DNA from: Polyangium fumosum
Lineage (GTDB): Bacteria > Myxococcota_A > Polyangia > Polyangiales > Polyangiaceae
Direction of reading: 5' to 3'
NCBI RefSeq assembly: GCF_005144585.1
Contig: NZ_SSMQ01000030.1
Location: 1 to 64,000 of the forward strand
Length of the DNA stretch: 64,000 bases
Program-made: the position numbers and the translations under genes
In this document: piece by piece, positions 27,565 through 34,925 of the stretch
Layout: every line of letters begins with the position of its first letter
How positions within the stretch are numbered: the first letter of the stretch is position 1
Notes under the pieces: model-generated
What the model was told of the DNA's origin: nothing
Databases searched by the model: none
The model's input: the letters and a program-made list of their open reading frames with translations, nothing else

Positions 27565-28406
27565 CGAGCCGCGTGATCGTGTGGACACTCGCAGGCCCTC
27601 TCCTCTCGCTCTCTGCGTGCGCGAGCACGCCCGCGCCCACGACGAACGCGTTCACCGGCGAGACCACGCCGAAGCGCGCCGCGCTCCGAGGCCCGAGCGG
27701 CACCGTCGACGATCGCTCGATGTGCGACTGGAAGGGCCGGAAGGATCGGGAGGCGAGCGAGATCGCGGGGCCTGGCTCGCTCAAGCCGAACGTCCGCCGC
27801 GTTTTCCTTCTCGTCGGCGTGGGCGAATCGCAGAAGAAGATCCTCGTCTGCCGGGAGGTCGACACGAACTTCGACGGCGTGAAGGACGTCGTGCGTCGCT
27901 ACAACGACAAGGGCGAGAGCGTGCACGAGGAGAGCGACACCAACTACGACGGTCGCATCGACACGTGGATCACCTTCTCGCGCGGCAAGCTCGCCGAGGT
28001 CGCGCTCGACAACGATCGCGACGGCAAGCCCGACGAGTGGAAGAGCTACTCGGAGGGGCGCCTCTCGCGCATCAAGCGCGACCAGAACCGCGACGGCAAG
28101 CCCGACGTCTGGGAGATCTACCGCGAGGGAAAGCTCGAGCGGATGGGCGTGGACCTCGACGCCGACGAGCGGGTCGATCGCTGGGATCACGACACGGAGG
28201 CGCGCCGCCGTACCGAGGAAGCCGAGCGGAAGAAGGAAGAAGAGGCGAAGAAGCGCGAGGCGGAGAAGCGCGCGGCCGAGAAGGGCGACGCCGACAAGGA
28301 CGGCGACGAGGGCGAAGGCGAGCCGAAGGGCTCACCCCCGCCGGCCGAGAAAAAAGACGGCAAGGCCAACGACAAGGCCGACAAGGGCGAGAAAAAGAAG
28401 CCCTAG
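27561..28406 (+). CDS. lipoprotein with Asp-rich calcium-binding-like repeats (II)
   Basis: A 281-residue paralogue of the preceding gene, translationally coupled by an ATGA overlap. The signal peptide ends in LSAC (C20). Five repeats of about 23 residues occur between 100 and 215: DTNFDGVKDVV, DTNYDGRIDTW, DNDRDGKPDEW, DQNRDGKPDVW and DLDADERVDRW, each followed by a short YSEGRL/YREGKL strand. Residues 217-281 are a Lys/Glu-rich charged helix and tail. The design suggests a rigid, ion-stabilised rod anchored in a membrane. No partner enzyme is encoded nearby. The start at ATG 27561 is preferred to an in-frame upstream start that would read through the neighbouring gene. Confidence 0.8.
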   Translation: MTSRVIVWTLAGPLLSLSACASTPAPTTNAFTGETTPKRAALRGPSGTVDDRSMCDWKGRKDREASEIAGPGSLKPNVRRVFLLVGVGESQKKILVCREVDTNFDGVKDVVRRYNDKGESVHEESDTNYDGRIDTWITFSRGKLAEVALDNDRDGKPDEWKSYSEGRLSRIKRDQNRDGKPDVWEIYREGKLERMGVDLDADERVDRWDHDTEARRRTEEAERKKEEEAKKREAEKRAAEKGDADKDGDEGEGEPKGSPPPAEKKDGKANDKADKGEKKKP

Positions 28407-28423
28407 CGCGACGAGGACCACGG

Positions 28424-28777
28424 TCAGGGTGCGCTCGTACCTTCGCGGCCGTAGACGTCTTCGATGCGAACGACGTCGTCGAGCTCGGGCGTGGACACCT
28501 CGATCACATCCACGTCGGTGACGGCGATCATGCGGTGGATCGTCCCGGGCAGGACGTGGAAGACGTCCCCCTTCACCATGCGGCGACGTTCGAGCGACTC
28601 CTTCGGACCGACTTCGAGGTCCATCTCGCCCGACTGGAGAAAGAGTGTCTCTTCCTTGACCCGGTGGTATTGACGGGACAGACGCTCGCCTGCCCGGATG
28701 TGGAGCAACTTGCCCACGTAGCGGGACGTCTCCGCCCAGATGAGCTCGTGTCCCCACGGCTTGTCGACGCGGCGCAT
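28424..28777 (-). CDS. cupin, mannose-6-phosphate isomerase type II-like
   Basis: A 117-residue single-domain cupin like the C-terminal isomerase half of type II GDP-mannose pyrophosphorylase/phosphomannose isomerases. It starts with RRVDKPWGHELIWAET and has LHIRAGERLSRQYHRVKEE (metal-binding His/Glu) and DVFHVLPGTIHRM (second cupin motif). Stand-alone versions can isomerise mannose-6-phosphate, but many are uncharacterised. No sugar-nucleotide genes adjoin. It converges on the Asp-rich lipoprotein gene with 17 bp between them and is divergent from the pseudouridine synthase gene 64 bp away. Confidence 0.85.
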   Translation of the reverse strand: MRRVDKPWGHELIWAETSRYVGKLLHIRAGERLSRQYHRVKEETLFLQSGEMDLEVGPKESLERRRMVKGDVFHVLPGTIHRMIAVTDVDVIEVSTPELDDVVRIEDVYGREGTSAP

Positions 28778-28841
28778 GGAGCGTGCTTATCACGAGCCGG
28801 GCTGTAGAGCGAAGCGAAGCGGGCTGGAGGCGAGTCGGCGG

Positions 28842-29903
28842 ATGGAAGAGCGGTTGCAGAAGATCATCGCCCGTTCCGGGGTGAGCTCCCGGCGCGCAGC
28901 GGAGGAGTTGGTCACGGCGGGGCGGGTCCGGGTGAACGGGCGTGTCGTGACGGAGCTCGGCGCCAAGGCCGACCCACGTCGCGACAAGATCGAGGTGGAT
29001 GGCAAGCGCCTCACGGCGGAGTCACCGGTCTACCTCGTGCTGCACAAGCCGCGGAACGTCGTGTCGACGCTCCACGATCCCGAGGGTCGGCCCACGGTCG
29101 CGGACCTCGTGCGCGGCGCGGGCGCGCGTGTTTATCCCGTCGGTCGCCTCGACTTCGCGACGAGCGGCGTCCTTTTGTTGACGAACGACGGCGAGTTCTC
29201 GAACGGCATGCTTCATCCGCGCGGCGGCGTGCCCAAGACGTACGTGCTCAAAGTACGTGGCGTGATGGATGAAGGCGACGCGGACGTGTGGCGCACGGGC
29301 GTCGAGCTCGAAGACGGCAAGACGCTGCCGGCCGACGTCCGCATCCTGCGGCACGAGGGCGACAAGACCTGGCTCGAGATCACCCTGCGCGAAGGGCGAA
29401 ACCAGCAGATCCGACGCATGGGCGAGGCGACGGGTTTCCCCGTGATGCGGCTCGCGCGGTTGAGCTTTGCCGGCGTGACGTCCGAGGGGCTCTTGCCGGG
29501 GAAATGGCGGCTGCTCACGGTCGATGAACTGCTCGCGATCCGCAAGGAGTTCGGCGTGCCGAAGCGCGTGCGCCCGGCCGTGGATCAGATGCCTGCGCAG
29601 CGCGCGAAGCAGCAGAGGCCACGCGCGCACGTCGGCGCGGCGCCTCGCGATCGAGGTGAACGAGGCGAGCGCGGCGAGCGGCCGCGGGCGGGGCACACGA
29701 CGCGGGAAGGCGGGCGCGAGGAGCGACGCGCGCGGCCTGCGGATCGGCGCGAGCGGGGGACGAGCGGGCCGCCGCGTGAACGCGGGACGAGCGGGCCGCC
29801 GCGCGAGCGTGGGACGAGCGGGCCGCCGCGTGAACGCGGGACGAGCGGGCCGCCGCGCGAGCGTGGGACGAGCGGGCCGCGCGAGCGCAAGCGGCCCACC
29901 TGA
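28842..29903 (+). CDS. RluB/RsuA-family pseudouridine synthase with repeat tail
   Basis: Isomerises a uridine in rRNA to pseudouridine. The 353-residue protein has an S4 RNA-binding domain (1-55, LQKIIARSGVSSRRAAEELV) and the catalytic domain with PVGRLDFATSGVLLLTNDG, catalytic D104. KTYVLKVRG and EGRNQQIRRM are family motifs. The catalytic part ends near residue 245; the remaining 100 residues are Arg/Gly-rich with five copies of RERGTSGPP, a basic disordered tail. Rlu subtype (B versus E/F) is inferred from the S4 domain and length. ATG 28842 follows gaggcgagtcggcgg. The tail may add RNA affinity. Confidence 0.9.
   Translation: MEERLQKIIARSGVSSRRAAEELVTAGRVRVNGRVVTELGAKADPRRDKIEVDGKRLTAESPVYLVLHKPRNVVSTLHDPEGRPTVADLVRGAGARVYPVGRLDFATSGVLLLTNDGEFSNGMLHPRGGVPKTYVLKVRGVMDEGDADVWRTGVELEDGKTLPADVRILRHEGDKTWLEITLREGRNQQIRRMGEATGFPVMRLARLSFAGVTSEGLLPGKWRLLTVDELLAIRKEFGVPKRVRPAVDQMPAQRAKQQRPRAHVGAAPRDRGERGERGERPRAGHTTREGGREERRARPADRRERGTSGPPRERGTSGPPRERGTSGPPRERGTSGPPRERGTSGPRERKRPT
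29748..29880 (+). repeat. 27-bp tandem repeat in the rluB-like gene
   Basis: Almost five in-frame 27-bp units, each encoding RERGTSGPP. Units alternate between two versions (cgcgagcgtggg and cgtgaacgcggg), giving a 54-bp higher-order unit, which points to recent duplication of pairs. Confidence 0.92.
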
Positions 29904-29912
29904 GGCGGCGCG

Positions 29913-31079
29913 TCAGATCTGCGCGAAGCGACCGCTGCGGAACGAGGCCTCGAGGAGCTGCGCGACGCGCTTCTCGAGCTCGCGGGCGCGCGGATCGGTG
30001 ATCCCGGCGAGGGCGGTCTTGATCTCGCCGAGGGCCTTGAGCTGGCTGAAGAGCTGCACGTCGCCGAGGGCGGTGCCGCCGGTGAGGAGCTGGCGAATCC
30101 GATCGATCTCGGCGGCGAGCGCGTCGACGCCGACGCCGAGCGCGCCGACGCGGCGGCGATCCGGGTGCTCGCGGAAGAATGCCTCCAGCACGGGCTGCAC
30201 GATGCCTTCGAGGATCGCGGCCTGGTCCTGGTTGTTCCAGATGTGCTTGAGGACGAAGAAGTCGCTCGCGTCGGTGGCGTTGCGCCCGTCGAGGTAGGCG
30301 CTCGCGGCGAAGAGCTTGAGCATCTTCACGACGCGACGATCGGAGAGAGAAATCCCCTCGGCGCGAATCTGGAAGACGATGCCTTTGTAGGCGGAGAGGA
30401 ACGCGTCGGAAAAATTCATCCGGCCGCCGAAGCTCTTGCCGAGGTCGGCGAGCTCGCGGGCGGTGACGACGGGGCGCAGCCCCTCGCCGGACATCTGGCG
30501 GATCTCGTGCTGGATGCCGCGCTGGAGCAGCTCGCTGAAGTGGTAGGCGTCGAGGTTGTCCGAGTGGACGCGTAGGAGGAAGCGGTCGAAGATTGCGTTC
30601 AACGTCTCGTCGCCGGGGACCTCGTTCGAGGCCGCGAAGACGCTGATGAGCGGGCAGCGCATCACCTTGCCGCCGCTCGTGAACTTGCGCTCGTTGAGCA
30701 GCGTGAGCAGGGCGTTCAGGATCGCGCTGTTCGCCTTGAAGACCTCGTCGAGGAAGACGACCTCCGCCTCGGGGAGCATGCCCTGCGTGTTGCGGCGGTA
30801 GGTGCCTTCACGGAAGGCGACGATGTCGACGGGGCCGAAGATCTCGTTCGGCTCGGTGAAGCGCGTGAGCAGGTACTCGAAGTAGTTCGCCTGCATGAGC
30901 TCCGAGAGGGAGCGGATGAGGGCGCTCTTGGCCGTGCCAGGCGGACCGAGCAGCACGCAGTGCTCGCCGGCGACGACCGAGATCATGAGAAGCCGGATGA
31001 TCTCGTCTTTGCCGAGGAATTGTCGTTCGAGGGTGCTCGCGAGCTGGCGGAGTCGCTCGTGAAGAGGCGCGGGCGGCAT
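29913..31079 (-). CDS. MoxR/RavA-family AAA+ ATPase
   Basis: A 388-residue AAA+ chaperone-like ATPase. The Walker A GPPGTAKS is at 45-52 and Walker B EVVFLDEVFK at 106-115 (D111, E112). LTRFTEPNEIFGPVDI around 71-86 and LNALLTLLNERKF are closer to RavA than to canonical MoxR. The C-terminal 100 residues are helical. RavA/MoxR proteins normally work with a VWA-domain partner (ViaA/CoxE), which should be encoded next, but here the neighbours are rluB-type (converging, 9 bp) and tRNA genes. It acts in the cytoplasm in metalloenzyme maturation or complex remodelling; the client is unknown. Start ATG 31079. Confidence 0.92.
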   Translation of the reverse strand: MPPAPLHERLRQLASTLERQFLGKDEIIRLLMISVVAGEHCVLLGPPGTAKSALIRSLSELMQANYFEYLLTRFTEPNEIFGPVDIVAFREGTYRRNTQGMLPEAEVVFLDEVFKANSAILNALLTLLNERKFTSGGKVMRCPLISVFAASNEVPGDETLNAIFDRFLLRVHSDNLDAYHFSELLQRGIQHEIRQMSGEGLRPVVTARELADLGKSFGGRMNFSDAFLSAYKGIVFQIRAEGISLSDRRVVKMLKLFAASAYLDGRNATDASDFFVLKHIWNNQDQAAILEGIVQPVLEAFFREHPDRRRVGALGVGVDALAAEIDRIRQLLTGGTALGDVQLFSQLKALGEIKTALAGITDPRARELEKRVAQLLEASFRSGRFAQI

Positions 31080-31141
31080 CGCCGAGGAGGCGTATCACAA
31101 CGGGGACGCGGGCCGGCCGCGTTTGTGCCCGGGGCCTTCGA

Positions 31142-31187
31142 AACACGAAGGCCGGCCCGCATGTTCGTGCGGCCGGCCTTTCGTGTT
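31142..31187 (-). terminator. strong hairpin downstream of tRNA-Gly genes
   Basis: A stem of about 19 bp (aacacgaaggccggcc with ggccggcctttcgtgtt) with a loop around tgttcg, between the tRNA genes and the ATPase gene. It most likely terminates the tRNA transcript (minus strand) and insulates the ATPase gene. Confidence 0.7.
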
Positions 31188-31200
31188 CTCTACACTGCGG

Positions 31201-31272
<72 letters not shown>

Positions 31273-31303
31273 AGGGTGCTGCGAAGGAACTGCTAATTTT
31301 CAG

Positions 31304-31375
<72 letters not shown>

Positions 31376-31680
31376 AAACTTCGCCACCGCCTCGACGAGC
31401 ACGATGTCGAAGGGCCGTTCGGGTTTTTCCCGAATCACTCGGGAGGTCCCCGAGGAGGGCCCTACTGCGCGCCGAGGCGTGCCCCGTCAGCAGCGAGGCC
31501 ATTCCTACTCGGCACTTTGGAAACTGTCAAGCCCTGCGCCCCAGACAGTTGCCTCTTTGAATTCCAAGAGTATCTTCTTCAACCGTTGCATCGGACGGCC
31601 TGGCCGAAGAGTCGGCCGTTGGGGGTTGCAGCACAGGCGGATGGGGCACCGTCGCGTGCTCCGTAGGGATGGGGGGAAAC
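31376..31680. promoter_or_regulatory. divergent intergenic region, tRNA operon / FHA regulator
   Basis: A 305-bp gap that should contain the tRNA promoter (minus) and the promoter of the FHA-AAA gene (plus). A small hairpin ttcgggtttttcccgaa is at 31418-31434. The right end carries ATGGGGGGAAAC, the ribosome-binding site of the next gene. No other structure was seen. Confidence 0.4.
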
Positions 31681-32946
31681 ATGAACGAACAGCAAGCGGC
31701 TTTGCGTATCAACTCCGGTTCGAACGCGGAGGCGGTCAGCCAAGCACAAAAAGAGCACCGGTCGGGCGTCTTCGCGAAGGGACGGCGTGACGGAAGCGGC
31801 TGGGGGCTCGTGCTCATCGGTTTCAACGGCGAGCTCGCGCCGATCACGCTCACCGACGGCGCGGTGATCGGCAGCGCGTCGCGTGACGCGCACGTGGAAG
31901 GCGCGGGGATCGCGGCGGAGCACGCGCGTGTCAGCGTCCGCGCGGATGGTTGTTATGTCGAGGATCTCGGCACGCCCGACGGCACGTTCGTCGACGGCGT
32001 GCGCGCGCGTCGCATCGGGCTGAGCCACGGCGACGTGGTGCGGCTCGGCAGTCGAATCGGCGTGTTCGTCGAGCGTGATCTCAGCGCGTACGGCGGCGCG
32101 GTCATGCGCACGGGCCCGCTCGTTCACGGCCCGCGGCAGCGCAAGGATTGGATCGATCCGATCCTCGATCTCGTGAAGGGCGGCTCGTGCGTGTGCATCG
32201 AGGGCGGGCCCGGCACAGGCAAGCGCACGATGGCGAAGCTCGCCGCCGCGGTGCGCGAGGGCGTGGGCGACATCGTCACGGTCGACGGCCGCGCCGAGGG
32301 CAAGCCGACGATCCCGGCGGGCATTCGCCCGATGACGTGGGTCGTGCTCGATGCCGATCGGCTGCCGCGCCCGCAGCAGCTCGAGATCGCGCACGCGGTC
32401 GGTCGCACGAGCGGCGTGTCGGTGATCGCGACAGTGGGGCAGCCGCTCGATCGCGCGGTCGGCGACGGCAAGCTCGCGCCGTGGTTCGCTTCGCTCTTCT
32501 CGGGCAAGCGCGTCACGATCACCCCGCTCGAGCATCGCCGCGAGGACATCGCGGCGATCGTGCAGGACATCGCGGAGCGCCGCGGCATCGAGCTCTCGCG
32601 CATCACGCCGGAGCTGCTCGAATCGCTCGTGCGCGCGGGTTGGCCGGGCGGCGTGCCGCAGCTCGAAGCGACGCTCGTCTCCGCGGCCGAGGTCGCAGGC
32701 CCCGACGGCGCGCTCCTTCCCGCGTCGATCGCGTCGTCGCTCGCGCGGGCGAGCCGCACGAAGCCTTCGCTGCCGCCCGCCACGGATCCTTCGCTCGCTC
32801 GTGCGCGCCTCGAAGATGCGCTCGCGCGCGCGAACGGCTCGGTCGCGTCGGCCGCGCGTTCGCTCGGCATGTCGCGCCAGGCGATCTACCGCGAAGCCGA
32901 GCGCCTCGGCCTCGACATCGCGCGGCGCAAGTTCTCGCGGAGCTGA
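31681..32946 (+). CDS. FHA - AAA+ - Fis-type HTH regulator lacking GAFTGA
   Basis: A 421-residue protein with the plan of myxobacterial sigma54 enhancer-binding proteins but shortened. Residues 43-130 form an FHA domain (VIGSASRDAHVE, EHARVSV, LGTPDGTFVDG). Residues 150-345 are a small AAA+ domain with Walker A GGPGTGKRT (175-183) and a Walker B-like WVVLDAD (220-226). Only about 40 residues separate them, so the loop carrying GAFTGA, which contacts sigma54, is absent. VTITPLEHRREDIAAIVQDI matches the sigma54-activator second half. The C-terminal 45 residues are a Fis-type helix-turn-helix (NGSVASAARSLGMSRQAIYR). I infer a phospho-dependent DNA-binding regulator that does not activate sigma54 directly. 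ATG 31681 follows a GGGGGGA site. Confidence 0.85.
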   Translation: MNEQQAALRINSGSNAEAVSQAQKEHRSGVFAKGRRDGSGWGLVLIGFNGELAPITLTDGAVIGSASRDAHVEGAGIAAEHARVSVRADGCYVEDLGTPDGTFVDGVRARRIGLSHGDVVRLGSRIGVFVERDLSAYGGAVMRTGPLVHGPRQRKDWIDPILDLVKGGSCVCIEGGPGTGKRTMAKLAAAVREGVGDIVTVDGRAEGKPTIPAGIRPMTWVVLDADRLPRPQQLEIAHAVGRTSGVSVIATVGQPLDRAVGDGKLAPWFASLFSGKRVTITPLEHRREDIAAIVQDIAERRGIELSRITPELLESLVRAGWPGGVPQLEATLVSAAEVAGPDGALLPASIASSLARASRTKPSLPPATDPSLARARLEDALARANGSVASAARSLGMSRQAIYREAERLGLDIARRKFSRS

Positions 32947-32962
32947 CCTTTCGTTCGATCCG

Positions 32963-32986
32963 AGGGCCGTGCTCGGGCACGGCCCT
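32963..32986. terminator. hairpin terminator between convergent genes
   Basis: Perfect 10-bp stem agggccgtgc/gcacggccct with a TCGG tetraloop, abutting the stop codon of the minus-strand MEMO gene and 17 bp after the FHA regulator stop. It probably serves the plus-strand gene and possibly both. Confidence 0.7.
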
Positions 32987-34225
32987 TCAGGAGACGAACG
33001 CCAAGGACGCGTGACTGACGATCGATCCCTCCACGGGATCGACACACTGCGTGTAATGCAAGAGCCGCCCCGTCGCGGCCCCCGGGAGCGCCCGGAGCGC
33101 CGTGTAGATCGGGCCGAGGCCACACACGCGCCTCGTATCGAGATCCTCGACGACCTGCGAAAAAAAACCGCTCGCGTCGTGCTCCACCATGAGGCGGATG
33201 GACTCCGCGTCACGAGCTTGGAGCACGCCGCGCTCGGCTGCGTCGAGGGGACGCGCGTCTCCGAAGCGCGGGCCCACGTGCGCGAGATCGGCGCCCGCAA
33301 TGAGGAAGGCGCGCGCGCCGCGTCGCTCGACGAGCTCGGCGAGCGACGCGAGGAACGACTCGGCGCGCGCGTCCTCCTGCGGATCACGTCCCCTCGCCTG
33401 CGCGTCGCCGAGGCCGCAGAGCACGGGCACGATCCGCGCAGGGCGATCACCGAGGAGATGGCGCAAGAAGATTCCTTGCAACTCCAAGGAATGCTCACCC
33501 TTGTGCAGGTACTCGTCCTCGCGCACGTCGAAGCGGCTGCGCGCCGCGAGGAACGCGAGCGCGTCGTGGTCGGGTTCGAGCGGGCCGAGCGGCGTGGCGA
33601 AACGCTTGGCGCAGACGGCGAAGGGCTGGCGCATCGGCGCGTGCGACGTGCCAAGCAGGAAGAAGGTGTCCACCTCTGGAGGCAACGACTCGGCGAGCGT
33701 GCCGTACGCGTGGCCGTACCCTTCCGCCGCGCGCCAGAGGTCCATGTGCGGCGCGCAGAGCCCGACGAGGCGACCCTGTGTTGCGCCGTTGCCGCGCGGC
33801 GCCTTCCCGAGACACGCCTCCTCGATGTAACGAGCGAGCTCCTGGGGATCACGGTGGTAGGCGCCGCCCGCGTGGTGCGCGGGCCGCTCGCTCGCCGCAG
33901 CAAACGCGGCCACGACCTCGTGTCGTCGCGCCTGGAAGCGTGGCGTCTCGAGCATGTAGGCCGCGTCGAGGTCGGCCACGATGCGCGACACGATCGCGAC
34001 GTCGATCATGCGGCCGATGATGCGGCTCGCGCGACGGGCGATGCCGTCGAGGGAGACCGTGCCGTCCATGCACGAGACGACCGGGGCGAGGTCGCCGCGG
34101 ATCACGATCGGGCTCGGAGCGATGCCCTCGCCGTCGCGGAGCATGAGCGCTTTGCCGAACGTCGGGTGCGGGACGAAGATGGCCTCGATCGGCCGCAGCC
34201 GCGGGTACGCGTGCGGTTTTGGCAT
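32987..34225 (-). CDS. MEMO1-family / AmmeMemoRadiSam system protein B
   Basis: A 412-residue protein. The N-terminal 130 residues are an uncharacterised leader (RPIEAIFVPHPTFGKALMLRDG, helical middle). The MEMO domain (about 165-405) shows LCAPHMDLWRAAEGYGHAYG, FLLGTSHAPMRQPFAV, EYLHKGEHSLELQGIFL and AGADLAHVGPRFGD, the His/Asp/Cys metal-site segments of MEMO1 homologues. In bacteria and archaea this family often pairs with an AMMECR1-domain protein and a radical SAM enzyme, neither of which is adjacent. ATG 34225 is selected because residues upstream in frame look random. It is divergent from the YkgJ-like gene. The extra N-terminal domain is longer than in stand-alone MEMO (about 270-300 residues). 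Confidence 0.85.
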   Translation of the reverse strand: MPKPHAYPRLRPIEAIFVPHPTFGKALMLRDGEGIAPSPIVIRGDLAPVVSCMDGTVSLDGIARRASRIIGRMIDVAIVSRIVADLDAAYMLETPRFQARRHEVVAAFAAASERPAHHAGGAYHRDPQELARYIEEACLGKAPRGNGATQGRLVGLCAPHMDLWRAAEGYGHAYGTLAESLPPEVDTFFLLGTSHAPMRQPFAVCAKRFATPLGPLEPDHDALAFLAARSRFDVREDEYLHKGEHSLELQGIFLRHLLGDRPARIVPVLCGLGDAQARGRDPQEDARAESFLASLAELVERRGARAFLIAGADLAHVGPRFGDARPLDAAERGVLQARDAESIRLMVEHDASGFFSQVVEDLDTRRVCGLGPIYTALRALPGAATGRLLHYTQCVDPVEGSIVSHASLAFVS

Positions 34226-34322
34226 GTTCCCGCGCAGGATAGCGCCCGCACGCCGCACGCAAAGGGAGGCGCGCGCGTTGGAACACGGCGGCGTCGACGC
34301 GTATGCTGCGGGCGATCGATCC

Positions 34323-34919
34323 ATGCCCCCCACGAAGTCGCCCGATCGTTCGCACCCATCGCTTCGCACGAGCACCACGAAGGACGACGATCGGCGCGCG
34401 CTCGCGGGCCTGCTCGACGAGCTCGCGGCGCTCTACCGCGAGGTGGACGCGTCCTTTGCGGGGCAGACGTGCCCAGCGTCCACCGAGTGCTGTCGATTCG
34501 GCGTCACAGGACGCGAGCCGTACGTCACATCGATCGAGCTCGCCCTCGTGCAACGCGCCATCGCAGCGCGAGGCGGCGGGCGCACGCTCGGCCGCACGCC
34601 GCCGCCGCTCACCGGTCACGAGGACACGTCGCGTGGCAAGCGTCGCCTCACCACCGTCGACGAGCGCGTCTGCCCGCTGCTCGACGAGAACGGCCGCTGC
34701 GCGATCTATACGTCGCGTCCGTTCGGATGCCGTACCTACTGGTGCGAGCGCGCGACCTCGCCGGCGGGCGTCGATCAACGCGCCATCAACGCCTTCGTTC
34801 GCCGCATCAAGGATCTCGCTGCGCGGCACGCGCCCGAGGGAGACCTCGGGCGTCCGCTCACGCGCGCGCTCGCAGGCGCGGGCGCGAACTCCGGACCCGG
34901 GCCCCGACGCAGACGCTGA
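34323..34919 (+). CDS. YkgJ-family Cys-cluster protein
   Basis: A 198-residue protein of the YkgJ / putative zinc- or iron-chelating family. Cysteines fall in two groups: CPASTECCRFG (three Cys near residue 50-58) and CPLLDENGRCAIY plus FGCRTYWC (four Cys near 120-142). This arrangement is typical of a family thought to bind an Fe-S cluster or zinc. The tail is Arg/Pro/Gly-rich. It is encoded divergently from the MEMO-B gene with 97 bp between starts, and converges on relA/spoT with 6 bp between stops. A link to MEMO metal chemistry is possible but unproven. ATG 34323. Confidence 0.82.
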   Translation: MPPTKSPDRSHPSLRTSTTKDDDRRALAGLLDELAALYREVDASFAGQTCPASTECCRFGVTGREPYVTSIELALVQRAIAARGGGRTLGRTPPPLTGHEDTSRGKRRLTTVDERVCPLLDENGRCAIYTSRPFGCRTYWCERATSPAGVDQRAINAFVRRIKDLAARHAPEGDLGRPLTRALAGAGANSGPGPRRRR

Positions 34920-34925
34920 CGAGCG

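Noticed and set aside
28406-28424. Terminator between the convergent lipoprotein and cupin genes
   Set aside because: Only 17 bp, and no stem-loop of more than 5 bp was found there.
29585-29899. Minus-strand Pro/Arg/Gly ORF across the rluB tail
   Set aside because: It is the shadow of the tandem repeat and has no start or motif support.
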